From positions 1-49,382 of the forward strand of contig CAZPGL010000012.1 in the NCBI GenBank assembly GCA_964586175.1: a stretch of 49,382 bases of DNA, read 5' to 3'. Below, piece by piece: positions 32,759 through 41,163 of the stretch. Numbering within the stretch: the stretch's first letter is position 1; every line of letters begins with the position of its first letter. The notes beneath the pieces are model-generated. The model worked only from the letters and a program-made list of their open reading frames with translations. It was not told where the DNA came from and searched no databases. This DNA comes from CAZPGL01 sp964586175 (GTDB lineage: Bacteria > Actinomycetota > Acidimicrobiia > Acidimicrobiales > MedAcidi-G1). The position numbers and the translations under genes are program-made.

Positions 32759-33820
32759 ATGAGCAGCGGTCGTCCTCGCGTCGTCGTCACCGGCTCGACG
32801 GGGGCGGTGGGCCGTCAGGTATGCGCCCGATTGGCCGAACAGGGCCATGAGGTGCTGGGTCTCGACCGTCGACCCGGGGTGGCGCCGGCGGCCGGGGTGA
32901 CCCTGACCACCGTCGACCTGGCCGTGGCCGATCTGCGGGCCCTGCTCGACGGCTACGACACCGTCGTGCATCTGGCGTCCGGCGTGCGGGCCAAGGACGT
33001 GGTCGCCGATCCCGGACAGGACACGTTGGCGGTCGCCGACCGTCTGGTCGCCGCGGCGGCCGACGTCGGCGTCGGGCATCTGGTGATCCGGTCGTCGGCC
33101 ATGGTCTACGGGGCCTGGCCCGACAACCCGGTGCCGCTCACCGAGGACGCCGAGGTGCGACCCAGCCCCGGGTTCCGCTTCGCCGAGCACCGGGCCGCCC
33201 TCGAGGAGCTGGCCCGCGGCTGGGCGGCTGACGGCACGGCCAGCGGGTCGCCCCGTCGGGCCACCCTGCTGCGCCCCGCGGTCACCGTCGCAGAGGAGCG
33301 CCCGGGTGGGTTGGCCCGCATCCTCGAATCGGCGGCGGCCATCCGGGCCGAGGAAGGTGATCGGATGGGGCAGTTCCTCCACGCCCATGACCTGGCCGAG
33401 GCCGTCGTGCGCGTGGTCGGCGAGCCGGTGGACGGGCCGGTCAACGTGGCCCCCGACGGCTGGATCCCGGCACCGCTCATGGCCGAACTGGGGGGGCCGG
33501 CACCCCGGCTGCGACTGCCTGGCCCGCTGGCCGGGTTGGCGGCCGATGTCCGCTGGCGGCTCGGTCTGACCGACGCGCCTCCGACCGTGGTGCCCTACAC
33601 GGTGTATCCGTGGGTGATCGCCAACGACCGCCTCCGGGCCATGGGGTGGACGCCCGCCCATTCCAACGAGGAGGCCTACGTCGCCGGCTACGAGCCTCGG
33701 GCGACCGACCGGCTCAACGCCAAGCGCCGCCAGCAGCTCTCGTTGGCCGCGGCGGGCGGCGCTGTGGCGCTGGTGGTCACCGGGCTCGGGTGGATGGTGC
33801 GCAGCTTCCGGCGCAGGTAG
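32759..33820 (+). CDS. NAD-dependent epimerase-like SDR with altered catalytic pair and C-terminal anchor
   Basis: A 353-residue extended SDR: the nucleotide-binding motif GSTGAVG is at residues 12-18, HLASGV near 71-76, and the catalytic Ser region IRSSAMVYG near 117-125. At the place of the YxxxK pair the sequence reads FAEHR (Phe141, Arg145), so both the Tyr and the Lys are substituted and normal redox/epimerase chemistry is doubtful. The C-terminus has a membrane helix (LSLAAAGGAVALVVTGLGWMV, ~325-346) followed by RSFRRR, anchoring it to the membrane. It may act as a nucleotide-sugar or NAD sensor. Divergent from the metalloprotease gene. Confidence 0.78.
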   Translation: MSSGRPRVVVTGSTGAVGRQVCARLAEQGHEVLGLDRRPGVAPAAGVTLTTVDLAVADLRALLDGYDTVVHLASGVRAKDVVADPGQDTLAVADRLVAAAADVGVGHLVIRSSAMVYGAWPDNPVPLTEDAEVRPSPGFRFAEHRAALEELARGWAADGTASGSPRRATLLRPAVTVAEERPGGLARILESAAAIRAEEGDRMGQFLHAHDLAEAVVRVVGEPVDGPVNVAPDGWIPAPLMAELGGPAPRLRLPGPLAGLAADVRWRLGLTDAPPTVVPYTVYPWVIANDRLRAMGWTPAHSNEEAYVAGYEPRATDRLNAKRRQQLSLAAAGGAVALVVTGLGWMVRSFRRR

Positions 33821-33856
33821 CCGCGTGCCCGGCGCAGTTCGTCCGTCCCCGCCTCG

Positions 33857-33862
33857 TACCAT
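33857..33862 (+). promoter_or_regulatory. Leaderless -10 box of moaE
   Basis: TACCAT ends 7 nt before the ATG at 33870, deciding this start over an earlier GTG-type frame extension. Confidence 0.55.
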
Positions 33863-33869
33863 TGCCGGC

Positions 33870-34385
33870 ATGTCAGGTCAGGACTCCCGGGACCCAGCCG
33901 CCGATGCCGTCGCGCCGTCGACGGGCGACAGCTGGGTGGGTCTGGCCGCCGGTCCGCTGCCGGTTGCCGAGGTGACCGTTTGGGCCGGTCGTCCCGACTG
34001 CGGCGCGGTCGTCGTGTTCAGCGGCAACGCCCGTGACCATGCCGAAGGACGCACCAACGTGACCTCCCTCGAGTACGAGGCCTATGAGGAGCAGGCGGTG
34101 CCCCGGCTCGAGGCGGTCGCCGCCGAGGCGCGGACCCGCTGGCCAGCGGTGGGGCGCATCGCCCTCGTGCACCGAACCGGCCGGCTGGCGATCGGAGATG
34201 CCGCGGTCGTGGTCGCGGTGTCGTCACCGCATCGGGCCGACGCCTTCGACGCGGCCCGGTTCTGCATCGACACCCTGAAGGCCGCCGTGCCCATCTGGAA
34301 GCGTGAAACCTGGGACGGCGGCGACCATTGGGGTGTCGACGCCCAGCACGTCGTGGATCTTCCGGCCCGGGGGCGGGGCGCGTGA
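33870..34385 (+). CDS. moaE: Molybdopterin synthase catalytic subunit
   Basis: A 171-residue MoaE, which with thiocarboxylated MoaD inserts sulfur into precursor Z to make molybdopterin. Family marks: GAVVVFSGNARDHAEGR for VG.VRD.N.G, LEYEAYEEQAVPRL, ALVHRTGRLAIGDAAVVVAVSSPHR and the active-site lysines in FCIDTLKAAVPIWKRETWDGGDHW. The N-terminus is about 20 residues longer than typical. No moaD, moaA or moaC is nearby. It overlaps the next small membrane-protein gene by 4 bp (GTGA), and mreB follows, so the three genes may share a transcript, an unusual combination. Confidence 0.9.
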   Translation: MSGQDSRDPAADAVAPSTGDSWVGLAAGPLPVAEVTVWAGRPDCGAVVVFSGNARDHAEGRTNVTSLEYEAYEEQAVPRLEAVAAEARTRWPAVGRIALVHRTGRLAIGDAAVVVAVSSPHRADAFDAARFCIDTLKAAVPIWKRETWDGGDHWGVDAQHVVDLPARGRGA

Positions 34386-34657
34386 GCTCGTCGGTGCTGT
34401 TCCTGGCCGGGGCGGGTGCGCTCGCCGTTCTCGGGTCGTTGCTGGTGTGGTTGTTCAGCCGCCCCAAGCGGGTCTCGACCGACCACAACGAGTTCCGCAA
34501 CACGTTGCGCAGCCTCCAACAGGGCTCGACCCGGCCCGGTTCTCCGGCGGTCCGTCCCCACGGCGGGCACCCGGAGACCTCAGGGTTCCGGATGCTGCGC
34601 GACGAGGCCGGCCCAGTCGGGCCTGCAGATCCTGGCGACCCTGGTGAACGCGACTGA
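34382..34657 (+). CDS. Small single-span membrane protein (91 aa)
   Basis: An N-terminal membrane helix (VLFLAGAGALAVLGSLLVWLF, residues ~5-25) is followed by a basic, Pro/Gly-rich cytoplasmic tail (SRPKRVSTDHNEF..., ending PADPGDPGERD). No family recognised. GTG start overlaps the moaE stop by 4 bp; the mreB GTG follows two bases after its stop, so translation is probably coupled to both neighbours. Position suggests it may help tether or regulate the MreB filament, which is a guess. Confidence 0.65.
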   Translation: MSSSVLFLAGAGALAVLGSLLVWLFSRPKRVSTDHNEFRNTLRSLQQGSTRPGSPAVRPHGGHPETSGFRMLRDEAGPVGPADPGDPGERD

Positions 34658-34659
34658 CC

Positions 34660-35664
34660 GTGGCGCGTGACCTGGCCATCGACCTCGGTACCGCCAACAC
34701 GCTCGTGTACACGCGCGGTGAGGGAGTGGTCCTGGCCGAGCCGTCGGTGATCGCCCTCAATCAGCGCAACGGCGAGGTGCTGGCCATGGGCAAGGAGGCG
34801 TGGGAGATGATCGGCCGCACGCCGTCGCACATCGTCGCCGTGCGGCCGCTGCGCAAGGGTGCCATCACCGACTTCGACGTCACCCAGCGCATGGTGCGCC
34901 TGCTGCTGGAGCGGGTGGGGGTGAGTCGCTTCAACCGGCCCAAGGTGTTGATCTGTGTGCCGTCGGCCATCACCGCCGTCGAGCGTCGGGCCGTCACTGA
35001 GGCGGCCCGACGGTCTGGGGCGGCCGACGCCCAGTTGATCGAGCAGCCGTTGGCCGCGGCCATCGGCGCCAACCTGCCGATCAGCGAACCGGTCGGCAAC
35101 CTGGTCGTCGACATTGGCGGCGGCACCTCCGAGTCGGCGATGCTGTCGCTCGGCGGGGTGGTGGCGCTCGAGGCGGTGCGGATCGGGTCGTTCGACATCG
35201 ACGCCGCCATCCAGGCCTACATCCGGCGTGAATACGGGCTGGCGATCGGCGAGCGGACCGCCGAGGAGATCAAGCTCACCATCGGGTCGGCCGCCCCGAC
35301 CCCGGACGAGATGCGGGCCGAGGTGCGGGGCCGTGAGCTGATGAGCGGCCTGCCCAAGACGGTGATCCTCACTCCGGTGGAGATCCGTCAGGCCATCGAC
35401 GAACCGGTGGCGGCCATCATCGAGTCGGTGGTGACCTGTCTGGCCCAGGCGCCACCGGAGTTGGCGCAGGATCTGCTGCTCCAGGGGCTGCACCTGGTCG
35501 GCGGCGGCAGCCTGCTGCGGGGTTTCGACACCCGCCTGGCCGAGGAGACCGGGGTGCCGGTGTCCCATGTCCGTGAGCCGATGGAGTGCGTGGTCATGGG
35601 TGCCGGCCAGTGCATCGAATCCTTCGAGGCGATGCGGGCCATGTTCATGGAGTCACGCCGGTAG
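34660..35664 (+). CDS. mreB: Rod-shape actin-like protein MreB
   Basis: A 334-residue bacterial actin. Phosphate-1 loop IDLGTANTLVY at residues 6-16, the phosphate-2 loop VVDIGGGTSESAMLSL near 149-164, and the adenosine motif LVGGGSLLRGF near 280-290. MreB polymerises under the membrane and organises wall synthesis. mreC and mreD are not adjacent; instead moaE and a small membrane protein precede it. Length matches short MreBs (about 335-345). GTG start two bases after the preceding stop. Confidence 0.9.
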   Translation: MARDLAIDLGTANTLVYTRGEGVVLAEPSVIALNQRNGEVLAMGKEAWEMIGRTPSHIVAVRPLRKGAITDFDVTQRMVRLLLERVGVSRFNRPKVLICVPSAITAVERRAVTEAARRSGAADAQLIEQPLAAAIGANLPISEPVGNLVVDIGGGTSESAMLSLGGVVALEAVRIGSFDIDAAIQAYIRREYGLAIGERTAEEIKLTIGSAAPTPDEMRAEVRGRELMSGLPKTVILTPVEIRQAIDEPVAAIIESVVTCLAQAPPELAQDLLLQGLHLVGGGSLLRGFDTRLAEETGVPVSHVREPMECVVMGAGQCIESFEAMRAMFMESRR

Positions 35665-35683
35665 CGAAGGCCGGCCGGCGGGC

Positions 35684-36331
35684 CTACCGGCCCAGCAGGT
35701 CCTCGGCGGCCTGCCGGACCTGGCGGTCGCGGTCGTCGAGCATGCGGGTCAACGCCGAGGCGACTGCCTCGATCTGACCGTCGGGGCCGTGGAGGAACGG
35801 GGCCAGGGCCAAGGTGGAGCGCCGGCGCACCGCCGGCTTGTCGTCCAACCCGGTCATGATCGCCGCTAGCCCGTCGGGATGCCCGATGGCGCCGAGTGCC
35901 GCCACGGCCGCCTCTCGGCACAGGGGGTCGTCGTGGTCGGTGGCCACCCGGGTCAGGCCGGGTGGGGCGTTCCGGCCCGCAGCGAGTTCTCCGATGGCCC
36001 AGCAGGCGGTCTCGACGACGCTGGGGTCGGGGTCGTCGAGCAGGGCGGTTACCAGGTCGGCCGGGGCCGGGTCGGTTCCGGTTCGACCGGCGATCTCGAG
36101 GGCCCGTCCCCGCACGGCCGGGTCGGGGTCGGTGAGGCCGGCCTGGAACCGGTCGGCATCGAGCACCCCGAGCCGGTGGGCGGCCGACAGGGCGGCGGCG
36201 CGGACGATGCCGGCGGGATCGGTGAGGGCGTCCAGCGCGGCTTGTGGCTCGGCGGCGAGGACCGCGCCGCGCCGACGGGCGGCCACGGCGGCGTCGGGTG
36301 GCGGGTCAGGATGTTCGTGGCGACCGGGCAC
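35684..36331 (-). CDS. HEAT-repeat protein
   Basis: A 215-residue alpha-solenoid made of about five HEAT/PBS-lyase-type repeats of ~30 residues (ALTDPAGIVRAAALSAAHRLG, GLTDPDPAVRGRALEIAGRTG, LLDDPDPSVVETACWAIGELA, ATDHDDPLCREAAVAALGAIG, MLDDRDRQVRQAAEDLLGR). Each has the D-P..VR..A pattern. Such proteins are scaffolds for protein-protein contacts; no catalytic function is implied. It is convergent with mreB (19 bp) and 33 bp downstream of the membrane-protein gene on the same strand. GTG start. Confidence 0.8.
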   Translation of the reverse strand: MPGRHEHPDPPPDAAVAARRRGAVLAAEPQAALDALTDPAGIVRAAALSAAHRLGVLDADRFQAGLTDPDPAVRGRALEIAGRTGTDPAPADLVTALLDDPDPSVVETACWAIGELAAGRNAPPGLTRVATDHDDPLCREAAVAALGAIGHPDGLAAIMTGLDDKPAVRRRSTLALAPFLHGPDGQIEAVASALTRMLDDRDRQVRQAAEDLLGR

Positions 36332-36364
36332 AGGACACCTGGGGCGGGCGGGCCGGCGGACCGG

Positions 36365-36835
36365 TCAGCCGATGGCCTGCTCCAGCAGGAAGCCGGCGGC
36401 GAAGAAGGTGACCCCGAGGGCGGTGGCGATGGCGATACCGCCGACGGCGACGATGGTGACCAGCACCGCCAGCGACCGCAGACGGTGCCACCAGCGGATG
36501 CGGGCCCGTTTGCCGGTGAGCACCTTGCGCGGTGGCTGGAACCAGATGCCGGTGAGCGAGGCGATGTTCCATCCTCGTGCGACGGCCATCTCGGTGTCGC
36601 CGCCGGGCGGCAGCCAGGTGCGGCGGACGTGGTGGATGGTCGGGATCACCGGCCTGCGGCGCGATGCCCCGACGACAGCGCGCCGGAACCCGGGGTGTGC
36701 CGTGGCAGGCTGGGGTCGTAGCTGTTGGCGCGCTGGGCCAACCAGGCCGACTAGGCCGACCAGGCCGACCAGGCCGACCAGGACGACCAGGACGGGCACG
36801 TACGTGAGCAGAGGTGAAGACACGACACCGGGCAT
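36365..36835 (-). CDS. Two-span membrane protein with a VGL tandem repeat
   Basis: A 156-residue protein of unknown family. Residues ~10-33 form a hydrophobic segment made of repeated Val-Gly-Leu triplets, encoded by a 9-bp tandem repeat. A central basic region (HPGFRRAVVGASRRRP, WFQPPRKVLTGKRARIRWWHR) is followed by a second membrane segment (LAVLVTIVAVGGIAIATALGVTFFAAGFLL, ~123-152). The start ATG overlaps the ATG of the divergent protease gene (CATG). The true start may be internal, because the repeat region lowers confidence in the N-terminus. Confidence 0.55.
   Translation of the reverse strand: MPGVVSSPLLTYVPVLVVLVGLVGLVGLVGLVGPARQQLRPQPATAHPGFRRAVVGASRRRPVIPTIHHVRRTWLPPGGDTEMAVARGWNIASLTGIWFQPPRKVLTGKRARIRWWHRLRSLAVLVTIVAVGGIAIATALGVTFFAAGFLLEQAIG
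36742..36795. repeat. 9-bp tandem repeat, six units
   Basis: Six consecutive 9-bp units related to CCAGGCCGA (36742-36795) with one or two changes between some units. Length changes would keep the reading frame of the minus-strand gene, adding or removing Val-Gly-Leu triplets in its first membrane segment. Confidence 0.75.
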
Positions 36836-36845
36836 GGTAATGCCC
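36830..36845. promoter_or_regulatory. Palindrome at overlapping divergent starts
   Basis: GGGCAT-GGTA-ATGCCC, perfect 6-bp arms around 4 nt, contains the start codons of the minus-strand membrane protein (36835) and of the plus-strand protease (36834 or 36840). CATGGT at 36833-36838 lies 7 nt before GTG 36846, so the protease could alternatively begin there as a leaderless gene. Confidence 0.4.
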
Positions 36846-38006
36846 GTGCCGGAGGGTGCCGTCGCAGCGCAGGGTGCCGGGTCCGGCGACCCGTCGCCCG
36901 GCGGTGAACCCGGTGGCCGGGTCGACGCGGCCCGTCGGATGGTGGGCCGTCACCCGTGGTGGACCGGTCTGGTTGTGCTGGTGGTCGCCGCCGTGCTGGC
37001 CATGACGTTCGTGCGTCTGCCGTACTTCGCCTTCTCGCCGGGTTCGGTCAACGAGCTGTCGACCAGGATCACCGTGACCGGCAGCCCGGAGTTCACCCCG
37101 GTCGGCGAGGTGCACTTCACGACGGTGCGTCAGGATTCGACGGTCAACGTGTGGGAGTTCATCCAGGGCACCCTCGACGACTCGATCCTGGTGCTCGGCG
37201 AGGACGCCGTGCTCGGTGATCGGGGTCGGGACGAGAACCGCGAGTTCAACCTGGAGCTGATGCAGGTTTCGAAGTCGACGGCGGTTGCGGTGGCGTTGCA
37301 GCACCTGGGGTTCGACCCGTTCGTGGCGACCGGGGTGGGCATGGTGACGGTTGAGGGTCCCGCCGAGGGACTGCTCACCACCGACGACGTGATCCGGGCC
37401 ATCGACGGCGTCACCGTCGACACCACCGAGGAGTTGGTGGCGATCATCCGGGCCTACCCGCCGGGGTCCGTCGTGGAGTTCGAGGTCGAGGACGCGGTTC
37501 GCTCGACGGTCCATGACACGGCGACGCCCGATGCGGCCCGCCGGCGGTTGGTGACGGTGACGCTCAGCGCCCGGGAGGATGACCCGACGGCCGGGTTCCT
37601 GGGGATCAGACCGCAGACCCGGTGGGAGGACACGCCGGGCATGCCGTTCGACGTGGTGGTCGAGACCGGTGGGGTGGGCGGCAACTCGGCGGGTCTGGCC
37701 CTCACGTTGGCGGTGCTGGACCTGGTGACCCCGGGTGAGCTCACCGGTGGTCTGGACGTGGCGACGACCGGAACCATCTCGTTGTCGGGTGCGGTCGGCC
37801 CGATCGGCGGGATCGAGCAGAAGACCATCGCGGCCCGGCGGGCCGGCATCGACGTGTTCATCGTGCCCAACGTGGAGTTGGCGGCGGCGCAGCGTCGGGC
37901 CGGCGACATGCGGGTCGCCGGTGTCGACACGTTGGACGACGCGCTGGCCGTGCTCGCCGAGGTCGGGGGGAACGCACTCGAACTCGAGTTTTCGGCCACG
38001 GATTAA
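36834..38006 (+). CDS. Membrane-anchored PDZ/Lon-type serine protease (YlbL-like)
   Basis: A ~390-residue protein: one N-terminal membrane helix (WWTGLVVLVVAAVLAMTFVRL, ~43-63), an extracytoplasmic region, a PDZ-like segment (GPAEGLLTTDDVIRAIDGVTVDTTEELVAII, ~180-210) and a Lon-type proteolytic domain. The Ser-Lys dyad is GGNSAGLALTL (Ser285) and GIEQKTIAARRAG (Lys330). The family (YlbL/PDZ-Lon) is common in Gram-positives and acts outside the membrane. The exact start is uncertain among ATG 36834, ATG 36840 and GTG 36846; an open frame upstream is the shadow of the minus-strand genes. Followed by UPF0182. Confidence 0.85.
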   Translation: MVMPVPEGAVAAQGAGSGDPSPGGEPGGRVDAARRMVGRHPWWTGLVVLVVAAVLAMTFVRLPYFAFSPGSVNELSTRITVTGSPEFTPVGEVHFTTVRQDSTVNVWEFIQGTLDDSILVLGEDAVLGDRGRDENREFNLELMQVSKSTAVAVALQHLGFDPFVATGVGMVTVEGPAEGLLTTDDVIRAIDGVTVDTTEELVAIIRAYPPGSVVEFEVEDAVRSTVHDTATPDAARRRLVTVTLSAREDDPTAGFLGIRPQTRWEDTPGMPFDVVVETGGVGGNSAGLALTLAVLDLVTPGELTGGLDVATTGTISLSGAVGPIGGIEQKTIAARRAGIDVFIVPNVELAAAQRRAGDMRVAGVDTLDDALAVLAEVGGNALELEFSATD

Positions 38007-38046
38007 ACCGGTCCGCACCGGGTGATCCGGTCAGGGCCGGGCTGGA

Positions 38047-38052
38047 TAGGCT
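38047..38052 (+). promoter_or_regulatory. Leaderless -10 box of the UPF0182 gene
   Basis: TAGGCT ends 6 nt before ATG 38059. Confidence 0.55.
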
Positions 38053-38058
38053 CGCCGC

Positions 38059-41000
38059 ATGCGACCCGAGGATCAGCAGCCCGACCCGGACTTCGGCGAG
38101 GGCGCGGGCCCAGGTGGCCCAGGCGGCCCAGGTGCCGGGCAGGGCCGGGGGCCCGGTTCGGGCCCGCCGGGCGTGAGCCGCTTCCCGGGACGCGGCGGCC
38201 GGGGTGGCCGCGGGCGTGGGCAGGGCGGTTCCCGGCGCCTGCGGGGGATCCTCGTGGTGGTGGCTCTCGTTGCCATGTTCGGGATGTTGTCCCTGCGGGG
38301 GCTGGCCGGCTTCTACACCGACTACCTGTGGTTCGATCAGCTGGGTCACGACCAGGTGTTCACCTCGGTGTTGGGCGCCCAGGTGCTGCTGGTGGTCCTG
38401 TTCACCGCCGTGTTCTTCGTGCTCCTGTTCGGCAACCTGACGGTCGCCGACCGGCTGGCCCCGGCCATCCGCCCGCCGGGCCCCGAAGAGGATCTGCTGG
38501 GACGGTTCCACGACATGATCGGCCGACGGCGTTGGCTGGTGCGTCTCGTCCCGTCCGTCTTGTTCGCCCTTATGGCCGGGTTCGGCGTGTCGGGCCGCTG
38601 GCAGGAGTGGCTGCTCTTCACCAACGGCGGCGACTTCGGAGTGGCGGACGCACAGTTCGATCGGGACGTCGGCTTCTACGTGTTCAAGCTGCCGTTCCTG
38701 AGCTTCGCCATCGGATGGCTGTTCACCAGCCTGATCGTGGTGCTCGTCGTCACGGCCATCGCCCACTACGTGAACGGCGGCATCCGCCTTCAGACGGTCG
38801 GCGAACGGGTGCATCCCCGGGTCAAGGCCCACCTGTCGGTGCTGCTCGGCCTGATCGCCCTCGTCAAGGCGGCCGACTACTGGCTGGCCCGGTTCGAGCT
38901 CACCACCTCGACCCGCGGGGCGGTCCACGGCGCCACCTACACCGATGTCAAGGCGCAGCTGCCGGCCATCAACCTGCTCATCCTGATCTCGTTGTTCGCG
39001 GTGCTGCTGCTGCTGGTCAATATCCGGCGGCGGGGTTGGGTGCTGCCGGCGCTGGCCGTCGGCCTGTGGGCGTTCGTGGCCCTGGGCATGGGCAACATCT
39101 ATCCGGCGGTCATCCAGAGCCTGCGGGTCGAGCCGGCGGAGTCCGACAAGGAAGCGCCGTACATCGCCCGCAACATCGACGCCACCCGTGTCGCGTTCGG
39201 GCTGGATGATGCGATCGAGGTCCAGATCGACGACTTCGACAATCAGATCAGCGGGGCCGATCTGCTGGCCAACGGGCCGACGGTGCGCAACATCCGCATC
39301 CTCGATCCCCTGATCGTGCAGGGCACGTTCGACCGGTTGCAGGGCGAACGCGAGTTCTACCGGTTCAGCCGCGAGTTGGATTCCGACCGCTACGTCGTCG
39401 ACGGCGAGGTCACCCAGGTGGTGCTCGGCACCCGTGAGCTGGACCTCAACGAGACCCGGTCGTGGGAGAGCCAGCACGTGGCGTTCACCCACGGGTACGG
39501 CGCGGTGATGGCCCCGGTGAGCCGGGTGCGGTCGTCGGGCGATCCCGAGTTCCTGATCGGCGACCTGCCCGTCGCCGTGGATCCGTCGGTCGACCTGGTC
39601 CTTGACCGCCCGCAGTTGTACGTGGGTGAGGGGCTTGGCGGTTATGCGGTCGTGGGGGCCAGCCGCGACGAGGTCGACTACACCGACGAGAACCAGGAGA
39701 CCCAGGCCGTCCGGTACGCCGACATCGGCGGGGAGGGCGGTGTCGGCATGGGGTCGATGCTGCGCAAGGCGGCGTTCGCACTGCGGTTCGGGCAGCTCGA
39801 GCCGCTGATCTCGAACTTCATCACCGACGATTCACGGGTCATCTACGTGCGCGACGTGCGCGACCGGGTCGAGAAGCTGGCCCCGTTCCTCCACTTCGAC
39901 GCCGACCCGTATCCGGTGCTGCTCGACGGTGGCGTCGTGTACGTGATCGACGGCTACACCACCACCGACCGGTACCCGTACGCGCAGCGGGCGTCGGTGA
40001 GCGGGCTGTCCAGCGACAGCGGCCTCCGGCACGGCTTCAACTACGTCCGCAACTCGGTCAAGGCGGTCGTTGACGCCTTCTCCGGTGAGGTCACGTTCTA
40101 CGTGGTCGACGAGACCGATCCGATCATTGCTGCGTACCAGTCGGCGTTCGACGAGTTGTTCGCTCCGGCGTCGGCGATGCCGGCCGAGCTGGTCGAGCAT
40201 CTGCGCTACGCCGAGGACCTGTTCCGGATCCAGTCCGAGTTGTGGGGCGCCTACCACGTCGACGACACCGAGAACTTCTACCAGCGGGCGTCGGAGTGGG
40301 CGGTGTCCCAGGATCCGGGTCGTACCGGTGAGGGCGCCGCCAACCTGGCGGTGTTCGACGAGCAGGGCCTCCGGGTCGGCAGCCGCGACGTGCGCATGGC
40401 GCCGTACCGCACGATGGTCGAGTTGCCCGATGGCGACGGTGCCGAGTTCGTGATCCTGCGGGCGTACGTGCCCCTCGACGACGACGACGCCCGCAAGGAG
40501 CTGGCGGCCTACGTGGTGGGTCGCAGCGACGGCGAGCATGCCGACGAGTTCGTGGTGTACCGGCCGCCGACGTCCAACTTCGATGGCCCGGCGCTGGCCG
40601 AGGAGCGCATCCGCAACGACGACGACGTGGCCAGCCTGCAGACCCTGTTGAGCCAGCGGGGGTCCAACGTGTTGTTCGGCGAGCTGCTGCTGGTGCCGAT
40701 CGAGAATTCGATCTTGTATGTGCGGCCGTTGTTCGTCCAGGCCGAGGGTGATTCGACGGTGCCCGAGTTGGAGCGGGTCATCGTGTCGGTCGGCGAGCAG
40801 GTCGTGATGGCCGATTCGCTCCAGGAGGCGCTTGAGGAGCTGACCGGCACCGACCTGGCCCCGGTGTTCGGCGGTTCGACGTCCGATGCTCCCGCTGAGC
40901 CCGAGCCCGAGCCCGAGCCTGCCGAGCCGAGTGAGCCGGCCGAGCCGGGTGAGCCGGCCGAGCCGTTGCCCACGGAGGTGGCCGGGTTGGTGGCCGAGAT

Positions 41001-41124
41001 CGAGGCGGCGCAGGTGGCGGCGGCACAGGCCCTGTCCGCGTCGCCGCCTGACTGGGCCGAGTTCGGACGCCTCCAGGCTCGGATCCAGGAGTTGGTGGGC
41101 GCTTTGGCCGACGCTGCGGGCTAG
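38059..41124 (+). CDS. UPF0182 family large membrane protein
   Basis: A 1021-residue protein of the UPF0182 family, widespread in Actinobacteria and of unknown function. A Gly/Pro/Arg-rich cytoplasmic lead (residues 1-60) precedes about seven membrane helices (e.g. ILVVVALVAMFGMLSLRGLAG, VLLVVLFTAVFFVLLFGNL, INLLILISLFAVLLLLVNI), and the rest (from ~360) is a large extracellular region with the conserved LDWLYAY-like HVAFTHGYGAVMAPVSRV and YVGEGLGGYAVVGASRDEVDY. The C-terminus carries an EP-repeat linker (EPEPEPEPAEPSEPAEPGEP) and a helical tail. Length is near the family norm (~950-1000). Predicted leaderless. Confidence 0.93.
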   Translation: MRPEDQQPDPDFGEGAGPGGPGGPGAGQGRGPGSGPPGVSRFPGRGGRGGRGRGQGGSRRLRGILVVVALVAMFGMLSLRGLAGFYTDYLWFDQLGHDQVFTSVLGAQVLLVVLFTAVFFVLLFGNLTVADRLAPAIRPPGPEEDLLGRFHDMIGRRRWLVRLVPSVLFALMAGFGVSGRWQEWLLFTNGGDFGVADAQFDRDVGFYVFKLPFLSFAIGWLFTSLIVVLVVTAIAHYVNGGIRLQTVGERVHPRVKAHLSVLLGLIALVKAADYWLARFELTTSTRGAVHGATYTDVKAQLPAINLLILISLFAVLLLLVNIRRRGWVLPALAVGLWAFVALGMGNIYPAVIQSLRVEPAESDKEAPYIARNIDATRVAFGLDDAIEVQIDDFDNQISGADLLANGPTVRNIRILDPLIVQGTFDRLQGEREFYRFSRELDSDRYVVDGEVTQVVLGTRELDLNETRSWESQHVAFTHGYGAVMAPVSRVRSSGDPEFLIGDLPVAVDPSVDLVLDRPQLYVGEGLGGYAVVGASRDEVDYTDENQETQAVRYADIGGEGGVGMGSMLRKAAFALRFGQLEPLISNFITDDSRVIYVRDVRDRVEKLAPFLHFDADPYPVLLDGGVVYVIDGYTTTDRYPYAQRASVSGLSSDSGLRHGFNYVRNSVKAVVDAFSGEVTFYVVDETDPIIAAYQSAFDELFAPASAMPAELVEHLRYAEDLFRIQSELWGAYHVDDTENFYQRASEWAVSQDPGRTGEGAANLAVFDEQGLRVGSRDVRMAPYRTMVELPDGDGAEFVILRAYVPLDDDDARKELAAYVVGRSDGEHADEFVVYRPPTSNFDGPALAEERIRNDDDVASLQTLLSQRGSNVLFGELLLVPIENSILYVRPLFVQAEGDSTVPELERVIVSVGEQVVMADSLQEALEELTGTDLAPVFGGSTSDAPAEPEPEPEPAEPSEPAEPGEPAEPLPTEVAGLVAEIEAAQVAAAQALSASPPDWAEFGRLQARIQELVGALADAAG

Positions 41125-41163
41125 CCCCTGGGGCGGGTCGCCTGGGGGGCCTGCTGGTTCGGG

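Noticed and set aside
31477..32790. Longer form of the metalloprotease starting at 32790
   Set aside because: It would overlap the divergent SDR start; the leaderless promoter at 32715-32710 points to GTG 32703.
35814..36833. Upstream extension of the PDZ/Lon protease frame by about 340 codons
   Set aside because: The extension is Arg/Pro/Ser/Thr-rich shadow of the HEAT and membrane-protein genes; the real protein begins just before its membrane helix.
40885..40975. CRISPR- or satellite-like repeats in the UPF0182 3' end
   Set aside because: They are in-frame Glu-Pro codon repeats of a linker, with no spacers.
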